Shown here: piece by piece, positions 14,828-20,919 of the stretch
How the letters are laid out: each line of letters starts with the position of its first letter
How positions within the stretch are numbered: the stretch's first letter is position 1
Origin: UMGS1663 sp963621995
Lineage (GTDB): Bacteria > Bacillota > Clostridia > TANB77 > CAG-508
Assembly: GCA_963621995.1 (NCBI GenBank)
Contig: CAVFFZ010000019.1
Span: 1 to 23,642, forward strand
Length of the DNA stretch: 23,642 nucleotides
Reading direction: 5' to 3'
Program-made: the position numbers and the translations under genes
Notes under the pieces: generated by a model
The model's database searches: none
Told to the model about the DNA's origin: nothing
The model's input: the letters and a program-made list of their open reading frames with translations, nothing else

Positions 14828-15682
14828 TTAAGAAATTTTGCATTTATTGCAAATTTTAAAATTATTATCTGTTATTACTTGTTCTGTTGTTCGAGTTCCT
14901 TGTATATATTTTGTCTTAACATTCTTTAAATTTTCACAATCCCTACTATAATGGCATTCATTCGTTTTTATATTTAAAATATAATTTAATCTTGTTTTTG
15001 ATATTTTATTTTTGTTATTAGAAAATTTCTTTTGTTCAATATTATTTTCCTTTTTTATTCTTGACATCAATCTATCTAATAATCTGTTATTATAAATTAC
15101 TGTTCCATCACTGTAATCAAATTTTATTTGCTTTTCTACATTATAACAAAATTGACAAATACTAAATTTTTTATCTACTGATTGTGCTTCTATTAATATT
15201 CCAGTTGGTATTTGATTCTTTCTTTGATATTTCATTGTCACTTTATATAAAACAGTTAAATCATTATCTCTTATTTCTTTGTTTATTTTATTTTCTATTT
15301 TTTTCATTATGCTTGTATTTAAGTCATTTGTCCCAATAAACAAATTTTCTTTATCTGTAGTTTGTGCGGATAAATTATATGCTAATATGTGACAACTTTC
15401 AAATAATCTTTTTATTTTCTCTAAATTTTTAGTCCAACCATAAGGTCTTGGATACTCTAATTCTTTTTCTGTAATTATGGGAAGTGTGTTCTTACTAATT
15501 AAAGCAACAGCTCCAATAATTCTACCATACTTATCAACACCAAAATATTTTGGTGTTCCCTCAATCACTTCAAAATCTTCTTTATTAAATATGGGAATAT
15601 CACTATTAATTGGAATTACTGTCTTTGTGATACTCTCAAAGTCCTTATTAATTAATTCTTCAATTTCTTTTTTATAACTCAT
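14828..15682 (-). CDS. DNA/RNA non-specific endonuclease (EndA/NS_2-like) with C-terminal Cys cluster
   Basis: Predicted metal-dependent beta-beta-alpha nuclease of the Endonuclea_NS_2 type. The core (about 50-200) reads GVDKYGRIIGAVALI, PRPYGWTKN, ESCHILAYNLSAQTTDKENL, FIGTNDLN, LYKVTMKYQ and FDYSDGT. By eye His98, Asn113, Asn122 and Glu130 line up with the catalytic and metal residues of streptococcal EndA (His160, Asn182, Asn191, Glu205); the usual DRGH is SCH here. The C-terminal tail has Cys243, Cys249, Cys278 and Cys281 in a C-x5-C...C-x2-C layout like the small Ada-type zinc motif on many nucleases. There is no signal peptide or membrane helix, so it seems to act inside the cell or leave by another route. 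It starts 15 bases after the acidic ORF, which could be its inhibitor. Function as toxin or defence is inference. Confidence 0.8.
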   Translation of the reverse strand: MSYKKEIEELINKDFESITKTVIPINSDIPIFNKEDFEVIEGTPKYFGVDKYGRIIGAVALISKNTLPIITEKELEYPRPYGWTKNLEKIKRLFESCHILAYNLSAQTTDKENLFIGTNDLNTSIMKKIENKINKEIRDNDLTVLYKVTMKYQRKNQIPTGILIEAQSVDKKFSICQFCYNVEKQIKFDYSDGTVIYNNRLLDRLMSRIKKENNIEQKKFSNNKNKISKTRLNYILNIKTNECHYSRDCENLKNVKTKYIQGTRTTEQVITDNNFKICNKCKIS

Positions 15683-15697
15683 CTTTAAATTCCTTTA

Positions 15698-16162
15698 CTA
15701 TGTTTTGTTCTTTATATCTAATAATTCAATATCAACTTCACACTTCATCCAATCTTTTAAAGAATCTGATTCAACTATTCCACCATTATTATCTATTGGT
15801 TCATAAAAAGTAATCCCATAGTCTTTATATTTCTGTATTTCATCATTTGTAAGTTCTACATCTTCTTTATTACCATTATTATAATAACTCATTTTATATT
15901 TTTTTGTTTTTTTATCTAAATCAAAGTAAAAAAAATCTCGTTCATAAGACATATGCTCTAAACATTTATCAATTACATCTTGCAATATATTTCTATACTT
16001 CGGTGCTAATTCTACATCTTCTATAATCTCGATATACAGATTACTATTAGCATTTATCTCTTTCCTATTTTCTAATGATTCACTTAATTCATTTATAAAC
16101 TCTGTTATTTCCATATTATCTTTTTTAGTATTTTTTATCTCTTTACTCAAACTTAAGTCCAT
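15698..16162 (-). CDS. Acidic protein of unknown family, candidate nuclease partner or immunity protein
   Basis: I do not recognise this 154-residue protein. It is clearly acidic (Asp/Glu well above Lys/Arg), with no signal peptide and no membrane helix. The first half looks helical (ITEFINELSESLENRKEI; YRNILQDVIDKCLEHMSYE). The middle, RDFFYFDLDKKTKKYKMSYY, looks like a beta hairpin. The start is well placed: GAAGG lies 5 bases upstream, inside the last codons of the 47-codon ORF before it. The nuclease follows with a 15-base gap. A small acidic protein tightly linked to a cytoplasmic nuclease suggests an inhibitor, though such immunity genes usually follow the toxin instead of preceding it. 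Confidence 0.7.
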   Translation of the reverse strand: MDLSLSKEIKNTKKDNMEITEFINELSESLENRKEINANSNLYIEIIEDVELAPKYRNILQDVIDKCLEHMSYERDFFYFDLDKKTKKYKMSYYNNGNKEDVELTNDEIQKYKDYGITFYEPIDNNGGIVESDSLKDWMKCEVDIELLDIKNKT

Positions 16163-16163
16163 T

Positions 16164-16307
16164 TTACCTTCTTTCCATAATGCATTCTATCATTTTTTCT
16201 AGAATATTAAGTTCATATTCTATTTCTAATTTAATATTATGTTTTATATAATCTTTTTCTTCTAAATATTCTCCATCATTCAATATAAAGTAAAATATTC
16301 TTTTCAT
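16164..16307 (-). CDS. Small 47-residue ORF at the head of the nuclease cassette
   Basis: ATG at 16307 to TAA at 16164, one base before the ATG of the acidic gene. The product begins MKRIFYFILNDGEYLEEKDY and continues as a charged, probably helical segment ending CIMERR. Support: its 3' end carries the ribosome site of the next gene, the stop and start are almost touching, and an extended -10 promoter lies just upstream. Against: no clear ribosome site precedes its own ATG (AATTAATG). It may be a real small protein or a coupling leader for the genes downstream. Unknown family. Confidence 0.4.
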   Translation of the reverse strand: MKRIFYFILNDGEYLEEKDYIKHNIKLEIEYELNILEKMIECIMERR

Positions 16308-16338
16308 TAATTAATGTATTATTAATTTCATTGTAGAC

Positions 16339-16344
16339 ATTATA
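16339..16344 (-). promoter_or_regulatory. Extended -10 element of the nuclease cassette promoter
   Basis: Minus strand TGATATAAT: TATAAT at 16339-16344 with TG one base before. No good -35 box stands at 17 bases; ATGACA is present at 21. Transcription would begin about 25 bases before the small ORF. Confidence 0.5.
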
Positions 16345-16383
16345 TCATATCTTATATATATTTTTTGTCATAATTTGTCGAAG

Positions 16384-16412
16384 TAAAAAAAAGAATACTT
16401 ATTTCTAAGTAT
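16384..16412 (-). terminator. Terminator following repeat copy B
   Basis: Stem ATACTTA (16395-16401) with TAAGTAT (16406-16412), TTTC loop, then a T-run on the minus strand. It stands at the same place relative to repeat B as the 14671-14702 terminator does to repeat A, but its sequence is unrelated. Confidence 0.75.
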
Positions 16413-16424
16413 CCTTCCTTTATT

Positions 16425-16538
16425 GGCTCGTTTGACACTTCCGTTTGCGAAAAATATGAGCTATTAATTTATAATTATATTTTATGTTTGATTCTATGTT
16501 TAGAATTTAACATAAAACAAATAATTTTGCAAGAGTTT
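16425..16538 (-). repeat. 114-bp direct repeat, copy B
   Basis: Second copy of the repeat at 14713-14826, same orientation and length. It lies 61 bases past the radical SAM stop codon, after that gene's terminator, and upstream of the nuclease cassette. The 5-bp inner stem seen in copy A is not kept here, and the outer GCTC stem has one changed base (A on the minus strand), still able to wobble-pair if the plus strand is transcribed. Confidence 0.9.
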
Positions 16539-16552
16539 TACATCAATTATTT

Positions 16553-16594
16553 AAAAGAAAAACCTTATCTAAATTAAGATAAGCTTTTTCTTTT
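16553..16594 (-). terminator. Terminator of the radical SAM gene
   Basis: A long inverted repeat, about 18 bp (AAAAGAAAAA-CTTATCT with AGATAAG-TTTTTCTTTT), ending in a T-rich run on the minus strand, six bases past the stop codon. Confidence 0.85.
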
Positions 16595-16599
16595 AGAAA

Positions 16600-17478
16600 T
16601 CATTTCAACTTATGACCATTATTATTTACTTCTTTAGCTAAACATTTATTCCCATCATGTTTTATCGGATAGTCAATTATTATCTTTCCCTCCTCAACAT
16701 GTCCTATTTCCATTCCTTTCTTAGCTAAGAAAAAACAAGGATAAACATTTAAATCCGGAGTTATTACAATCGATTCTCTTCCAGCAGTACAAGAAAATTT
16801 TGTATTACAGTTTATGCGGTTTTTACCAAAAGAACCACATCTCCTTATAAGTAATTGTTCCTTTGGATAAATTGTTCTTACTTTTTCAAATAATCTAAAA
16901 AATTCAGATATTTGTTCTTCAGAAAGAATATTTTCTCTGTCCAATCGAAGAGCAGCACCCATCTGCATATAATTTGTAAACTTTATTCCTGTTGCTTTAA
17001 GCGAAATTGCTTTTTTGCACATCTGCTGTATTAGCTGATAATTATGACTGTTAATAGTTACTCTTAAATCTGTTCCAATTCCATATTCTTGTAATCTTAA
17101 TATGTTTCCTTCAATAATTTGTTCTTTTACTGTAGAAATATCATTATGGATTCCAAAATGATACGACATCCCAATATACTTAATTCCAACTTTAGCAAGT
17201 TGTTTCATTATACCAGGATTTCTTTCCAATTCTATTCCATTTGTTAACAAGAAATTTTGTCCTACTAACTTCAGACTTTCAAAATATTCTGGATGTAATA
17301 AGATTTCAGTACCATTTAACAATACCCGATATTTTTGTGTTAGATTTTCGCAGAGATTGTACAAATCTCTTTGTTCAAAGTTCCCTTCATAACTTATATA
17401 ACAATGTCTACACTTCGCATTACAATTAGAACATGTCATAATAGTTACTTCTCTACCTTTAAATTCTTCTTTTTGCAT
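16600..17478 (-). CDS. Radical SAM protein with SPASM-like C-terminus
   Basis: Iron-sulfur enzyme that cleaves S-adenosylmethionine to start radical chemistry; substrate unknown. From the ATG at 17478 (292 residues) the cluster motif is CNAKCRHC (Cys19, Cys23, Cys26). A second Cys set, about 214, 224, 230, 248 and 279, includes SCTAGRESIVITPDLNVYPC, which resembles the SPASM auxiliary-cluster region of peptide-modifying enzymes and some nucleotide or carbohydrate enzymes. The ORF extends to a GTG at 17487, but AAGGGG fits the ATG at 17478. No convincing RiPP precursor gene is adjacent. It has its own promoter (17557-17585) and terminator, and stands alone between the nuclease cassette and an insertion sequence, so gene neighbours give no function. 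Confidence 0.88.
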   Translation of the reverse strand: MQKEEFKGREVTIMTCSNCNAKCRHCYISYEGNFEQRDLYNLCENLTQKYRVLLNGTEILLHPEYFESLKLVGQNFLLTNGIELERNPGIMKQLAKVGIKYIGMSYHFGIHNDISTVKEQIIEGNILRLQEYGIGTDLRVTINSHNYQLIQQMCKKAISLKATGIKFTNYMQMGAALRLDRENILSEEQISEFFRLFEKVRTIYPKEQLLIRRCGSFGKNRINCNTKFSCTAGRESIVITPDLNVYPCFFLAKKGMEIGHVEEGKIIIDYPIKHDGNKCLAKEVNNNGHKLK

Positions 17479-17556
17479 ATAAGTCACCCCTTTTTGTATT
17501 ATAGAAAAATTTTAATGGTCATAGCCTTCAACTTTCCCCATTGGGATTGCAAGAAT

Positions 17557-17585
17557 ATTCTACCACATTTATACTTTTATGTCAA
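17557..17585 (-). promoter_or_regulatory. Promoter of the radical SAM gene
   Basis: Minus strand TTGACA (17580-17585), 17-base spacer, TAGAAT (17557-17562). It lies just outside the insertion-sequence end. The leader of about 70 bases contains a 9-codon ORF, MGKVEGYDH, without a visible ribosome site. Confidence 0.75.
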
Positions 17586-17606
17586 CTTTATTAGCAATAA
17601 AATCAT

Positions 17607-17629
17607 AACCACGTGTAAAACACGTGGTT
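17607..17629. repeat. IS end palindrome (right end of element)
   Basis: AACCACGTGT-AAA-ACACGTGGTT hairpin, downstream of tnpA. It is the usual recognition structure for the transposase at one element end. Confidence 0.8.
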
Positions 17630-17714
17630 TGCTCTTAGCCTAGAAGGCTTTTGTACTGGCACTTCTGGGCTTAAGCCCTTCTGAACGGTTTGCCAACCGC
17701 ATTTTTTTCTCAGG

Positions 17715-18221
17715 CTACCACTTAAGTGGTCCTATACCTCTTTTTATTTTTCTCTCTTTTTCCTTCTCTTGTTTTTCAAATGGGTCAACATATTCTTTTA
17801 TACTTATCTGGTCTGTTGCTATATCTTCTTGTAATTGTTTTCTTATGTATTCTTCTATTACTTTTTTATTTTTGCCTACTGTATCTACATAATAGCCTTT
17901 ACACCAAAAGTGTCTATTTCCATATTTATATTTTAAATTTGCATGTCTATCAAATATCATCAAGCTACTTTTTCCTTTTAAATACCCCATTATACTTGCC
18001 ACACTATACTTTGGTAGTATACTCACTAGCATATGTATATGATCCGGGCATAATTCTGCTTCTATTATTTCTACTTCTTTTTGCTCACATAATCTTCTTA
18101 ATATTACCCCTATATCTTTTCTTATCTCTCCATATATTTGCATTCTTCTGTATTTTGGTGCAAATACCAAGTGATATTTGCAATTCCATGTACTGTGTGC
18201 TAAACTATTATTGTCTTTCAT
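17715..18221 (-). CDS. tnpA: IS200-family transposase TnpA (HUH tyrosine)
   Basis: Single-strand DNA transposase of the Y1 HUH family. From ATG 18221 it has 168 residues, slightly longer than the usual 140-155 because of a Lys/Glu-rich tail. CKYHLVFAPKYRR is the family opening. The metal-binding HUH motif is His61-Ile-His63 in CPDHIHMLVS, and the nucleophile is Tyr125 in EEYIRKQ. FWCKGYYVDTVG is also typical. The frame extends to 18266, but AAAGGAGG is placed for 18221. The ribosome site is buried in an 18-bp stem-loop, a known brake on IS200 transposase translation. All key residues are present, so the enzyme may be active. Confidence 0.96.
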   Translation of the reverse strand: MKDNNSLAHSTWNCKYHLVFAPKYRRMQIYGEIRKDIGVILRRLCEQKEVEIIEAELCPDHIHMLVSILPKYSVASIMGYLKGKSSLMIFDRHANLKYKYGNRHFWCKGYYVDTVGKNKKVIEEYIRKQLQEDIATDQISIKEYVDPFEKQEKEKERKIKRGIGPLKW

Positions 18222-18224
18222 GAC

Positions 18225-18291
18225 AAAATCCTCCTTTTTGATTTTATTTGCGGTTGGCAACCACATTTATTATATCAAAAAGGAGGATTTT
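18225..18291 (-). promoter_or_regulatory. Stem-loop masking the tnpA ribosome site
   Basis: A perfect 18-bp inverted repeat (18225-18242 with 18274-18291) encloses a 31-base loop. The arm next to tnpA contains AAAGGAGG. In IS200 such a leader hairpin both blocks translation and stops outside transcription. Confidence 0.8.
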
Positions 18292-18313
18292 TTCTACTCA
18301 TAGCTAGAAGCTT

Positions 18314-18421
18314 TTAGAACCCCGTGTATAACACGGGGTTTTCATAGTCCAATAAGAAACAACCTTTACATTTCTCAGTTGTTTCTATACTTGTTCCATC
18401 TAATAATTTAATTTTTTTCAT
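18314..18421 (-). pseudogene. 5' part of a small CxxC protein gene cut by the insertion sequence
   Basis: An ATG at 18421 overlaps the last 14 bases of the acetyltransferase gene and opens a frame reading MKKIKLLDGTSIETTEKCKG then CFLLDYEN, with a Cys-x2-Cys pair at 18 and 21. It runs into the insertion-sequence palindrome and stops 35 codons in (TAA 18314-18316), the last seven codons or so being element DNA. The overlap with the gene before it suggests a former two-gene operon. The sequence beyond the other end of the element does not visibly continue the protein, so part of the gene seems lost. Family not certain. Confidence 0.5.
18318..18340. repeat. IS end palindrome (left end of element)
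   Basis: AACCCCGTGT-ATA-ACACGGGGTT hairpin, upstream of tnpA. Compared with the other end palindrome it keeps the CGTGT/ACACG core. Confidence 0.8.
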
Positions 18422-18965
18422 TTTTATTTTCTTTCCATATTTTTTTTGTCATTCCATAAATATAATTGTCAACAAATTTTCCATATAAACACTCATTGTC
18501 CATTAAAGTCCCCTCTTTAATGAATTTTAATTTTTCTGGTATTGCTTGACTTGCATAATTTTCTGTAGCTGCTAAAATTGAAATTCTATTTAATTCTATA
18601 ATATCAAAAATATAATTTATAATTGTTTTGCAACTTCTAATCATAATTCCTTTTCCGTTATATTTTTCTGATAACCAATATCCAATTTCACATTTTTTAT
18701 TTCTATAATTTATTTCTTGTATTTCTATACATCCTACAAATTCATTTAAATAATATATACCAAATGCATATGCTTCTTTGTTTTTCTCTCTTTCTTGACA
18801 AATTTTAGTATATTCTAATAAATCATCTGACTTTTTATAAAAATCAAGCCATCCCAACCATCTTTTTAGGAAATTTCTGTTTTCTTCAATTACTTTATAC
18901 CTATTTTCAACATCATCTAATTGTACTGTTTTTAATATTATTTCATCATCAACAATTAATTTCAT
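18408..18965 (-). CDS. GNAT acetyltransferase, RimJ/RimL type
   Basis: Acetyl-CoA-dependent N-acetyltransferase of 185 residues. Seen: N-terminal strand IVDDEIILKTVQLDD, the FVGCIEIQEINYRNKKCEIGYWLSEKYNGKGIM segment (about 76-108) with the acetyl-CoA pyrophosphate loop at YNGKGI, and ENYASQAIPEKLKFIKEGTL. The latter matches RimL-type enzymes, where Asn and Ser line the active site. Possible targets are protein N-termini or small amines; specificity cannot be inferred. The ribosome site is AGGAGG. It is driven by a consensus promoter with an overlapping palindrome (19074-19116), so it is probably regulated. The last 14 bases overlap a truncated gene. Confidence 0.9.
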   Translation of the reverse strand: MKLIVDDEIILKTVQLDDVENRYKVIEENRNFLKRWLGWLDFYKKSDDLLEYTKICQEREKNKEAYAFGIYYLNEFVGCIEIQEINYRNKKCEIGYWLSEKYNGKGIMIRSCKTIINYIFDIIELNRISILAATENYASQAIPEKLKFIKEGTLMDNECLYGKFVDNYIYGMTKKIWKENKNEKN

Positions 18966-19073
18966 CTACTATACCTCCTATTTTGGTTTATAATTTTAGT
19001 TTTATTTACTCTCATTTTATATTCGATCTTTTATATTTTATCTTTTGCTATGTTCTTCAATCAATTGTTTATA

Positions 19074-19102
19074 ATTATATCACTCAAATCCTTCAATGTC
19101 AA
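19074..19102 (-). promoter_or_regulatory. Consensus promoter of the GNAT gene
   Basis: Minus strand TTGACA (19097-19102), 17-base spacer ending TGA, TATAAT (19074-19079): both hexamers perfect, plus an extended -10. The leader is about 100 bases and the rest of 18966-19169 shows no ORF. Confidence 0.8.
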
Positions 19103-19116
19103 TTGTTCCAACAATT
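19101..19116. promoter_or_regulatory. Palindrome overlapping the GNAT -35 box, possible operator
   Basis: AATTGTTCCAACAATT is a perfect 16-base palindrome that shares two bases with the -35 hexamer. Its position is that of a repressor site; no regulator gene is in the window. Confidence 0.45.
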
Positions 19117-19169
19117 AACTATATTATTGAAAACCTATTTTCTATTTAATTTTATTTTTATATATATTA

Positions 19170-20585
19170 TTAACCTAAATTATAATCATTCTTTTTCTTT
19201 CCTTTTTTAGCTTGTTTTTCTGCTAATTCTTCAGTAGTCAATACTTTTCTTGTTGTATCATGTACTATATCAGAATCATTATCGTCAAATATTCCACTTT
19301 TTGTTAAATCTTCTGCAACAATAGTATAATTTCTCTTATCTTTTGGAATATTATCAAATCTTTCATCAAATACCTTAATTTGAAATCTTTTAATTAATCT
19401 TCTCCAAAATTCTTTAAACTTGCTTAATTCTGTTTTAACTTTATTTAAAGCTATTTCTAATTTATTGATTTTTTTATCCTTAAATTTTATTTCTTCCTTT
19501 AATTCAGCAATAGTCTTGTCCTTTTCGATATTACTATAATACAATCTATCTCTCTCATTTTCTAAATTCTTATAGTTTTTCTCAACCTTATCAATAGTAA
19601 TATTTAGGTCATTAACACTTTTTATACTTTTAGTAGTATCTTTTACTTGTTCTGTATAATTTAAGACTTTATCAATATTCTCGTTTGAAATAAGTTTATT
19701 ATTTTTATCAAGCAATGGTGATTTTAAATTATTAAGAATTTTTTTGATTTTCTGTGTTTCTATATCTAAGTTATCGCTTTTACTATTAGCTTCTTTTAAT
19801 CTTTTAGTATTCTTTTCTTGTTCTCTTTTTAATTCACTATAACCACCCATATCATTAACATTAATGTCTCGATTTCTACCTTTTTGCTTTTGCTTTAATG
19901 TTGCATTTTGCTCATAAACCTCATTAAATTTTTCAATACAATACATTCTCATCTTATCTTGAATTTCTTTTAATGAAGCTTTTGTAAATATTTGAGATTT
20001 AGCAACTTGCTTCTTCATTCCGTTTTTATAACCATCTTTTACAGGTACTCCTACTAAGTGCATATGTGGAGATGTTTCATCATAATGTACTACTGCATTT
20101 GCAACTTTAAAAGCTGGTACAACTTCCACAAATTTATAAATCTGGTCTTTATAAACTTCTGTCATTTGCTTTTTATATTCTATTGTTTTACCATTCCAAA
20201 AATTCATATCGCCAAGTTCTATTATAAGTTCACAAGCTAAATCATGTTTGCTATCTTTTGAAATATGAATAAAATAATCTCCTATTCTTCTGTCTTTTCT
20301 TACTTTATTATCATATTCAATTTGAGCTTCTTGAAATTCTTGTAAATACACATTCTTTACATCTTGATATAAATCATTTGTACCATAAACAACTTCAACA
20401 TCTTCAATCTTTTTATCGTAATTTCTTAAATTATGCTTATTAACTTTGGATAATTGCTGACTATTTTGAATAGCATTATTACTTAATGAAGTTGTATCAG
20501 ATGGATTATTTTTTGCTACTCTCTTTCCCAACTTTGATCTGTTTTTATCGCTACCTAAATGAATAGAATATGCTAGTTCTTGCAT
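19170..20585 (-). CDS. MobV/Pre-type relaxase of a mobilizable element
   Basis: DNA-nicking relaxase that would start conjugative transfer at oriT when a helper element supplies the mating channel. The Mob_Pre signature HYDETSPHMH lies at residues 167-176, with the metal-binding histidines. YFIHISKDSKHDL and YDNKVRKDRRIGDY upstream are typical of the family. The C-terminal half, from about 240, is Lys/Glu-rich with heptad-like spacing, probably coiled coil (KKILNNLKS; LENERDRLYY). Length 471 is usual. The ribosome site GAAAGGA is about ten bases before the ATG. It lies downstream of a stem-loop-rich region (probable oriT) and a large serine recombinase, the combination seen in Tn4451-like mobilizable transposons (TnpX plus TnpZ). 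Confidence 0.92.
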   Translation of the reverse strand: MQELAYSIHLGSDKNRSKLGKRVAKNNPSDTTSLSNNAIQNSQQLSKVNKHNLRNYDKKIEDVEVVYGTNDLYQDVKNVYLQEFQEAQIEYDNKVRKDRRIGDYFIHISKDSKHDLACELIIELGDMNFWNGKTIEYKKQMTEVYKDQIYKFVEVVPAFKVANAVVHYDETSPHMHLVGVPVKDGYKNGMKKQVAKSQIFTKASLKEIQDKMRMYCIEKFNEVYEQNATLKQKQKGRNRDINVNDMGGYSELKREQEKNTKRLKEANSKSDNLDIETQKIKKILNNLKSPLLDKNNKLISNENIDKVLNYTEQVKDTTKSIKSVNDLNITIDKVEKNYKNLENERDRLYYSNIEKDKTIAELKEEIKFKDKKINKLEIALNKVKTELSKFKEFWRRLIKRFQIKVFDERFDNIPKDKRNYTIVAEDLTKSGIFDDNDSDIVHDTTRKVLTTEELAEKQAKKGKKKNDYNLG

Positions 20586-20653
20586 CGTAAATTGTTCCTT
20601 TCTATAAAAATACTTTGTAGATTTCTCTTAAAAAGCTTCTTCGAATATGCTAA

Positions 20654-20908
20654 GAATTAGCGAATAGATAAATAAAATTTGTTTTGCTTTATGCAAATTT
20701 TATTTAGATATTTTTCATCAAAACTACTTGTAAAATGAAATTTTACACTTGATTTTCTGATAAGCAAATCATTCGTTTTTGATGAAAAGATAGCTAATTC
20801 GATGCCTCGCAGAGCCCCCGAGTTTTGATAGAATGTCAAAACTCATAGGGGGTTAGGAATTTTGACAAAGTCAAATTCCTGCTTCGTAGCCTTTCTTCGA
20901 AATGCTAC
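20654..20908. other. Probable oriT region, dense in stem-loops
   Basis: Non-coding DNA between the relaxase and the recombinase. It contains at least five inverted repeats: 20669-20681 with 20694-20706 (13 bp perfect); 20712-20724 with 20775-20787, an outer arm around 20729-20736 with 20740-20747 (8 bp); GAATTAGC 20654-20661 with GCTAATTC 20793-20800; and CCCCCGAGTTTTGA with TCAAAACTC-ATA-GGGGG (20815-20852), followed by 20855-20880 (AGGAATTT-GAC type stem). MobV relaxases nick next to such hairpins upstream of their gene, so this is the expected oriT position. The nick site is not identified. Confidence 0.6.
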
Positions 20909-20919
20909 CTCAGCTTTAG

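Larger units (their letters stand above)
17600..18345 (-). mobile_element. IS200/IS605-type insertion sequence (tnpA only)
   Basis: A single-gene element with sub-terminal palindromes in place of terminal inverted repeats: ACCACGTGTAAAACACGTGGT near the left edge (17607-17629, downstream of tnpA) and ACCCCGTGTATAACACGGGGT near the right edge (18318-18340, upstream of tnpA). A GGGCTTAAGCCC palindrome lies past tnpA. An 18-bp inverted repeat precedes the transposase. Such elements move as single strands and make no target duplication; exact ends are therefore approximate. Bases 17630-17714 hold only these structures. Confidence 0.88.

Noticed and set aside
16600..17478. Radical SAM RiPP cluster
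   Set aside because: No precursor-like ORF with ribosome site, transporter or peptidase lies next to it; only a 9-codon leader frame is seen.
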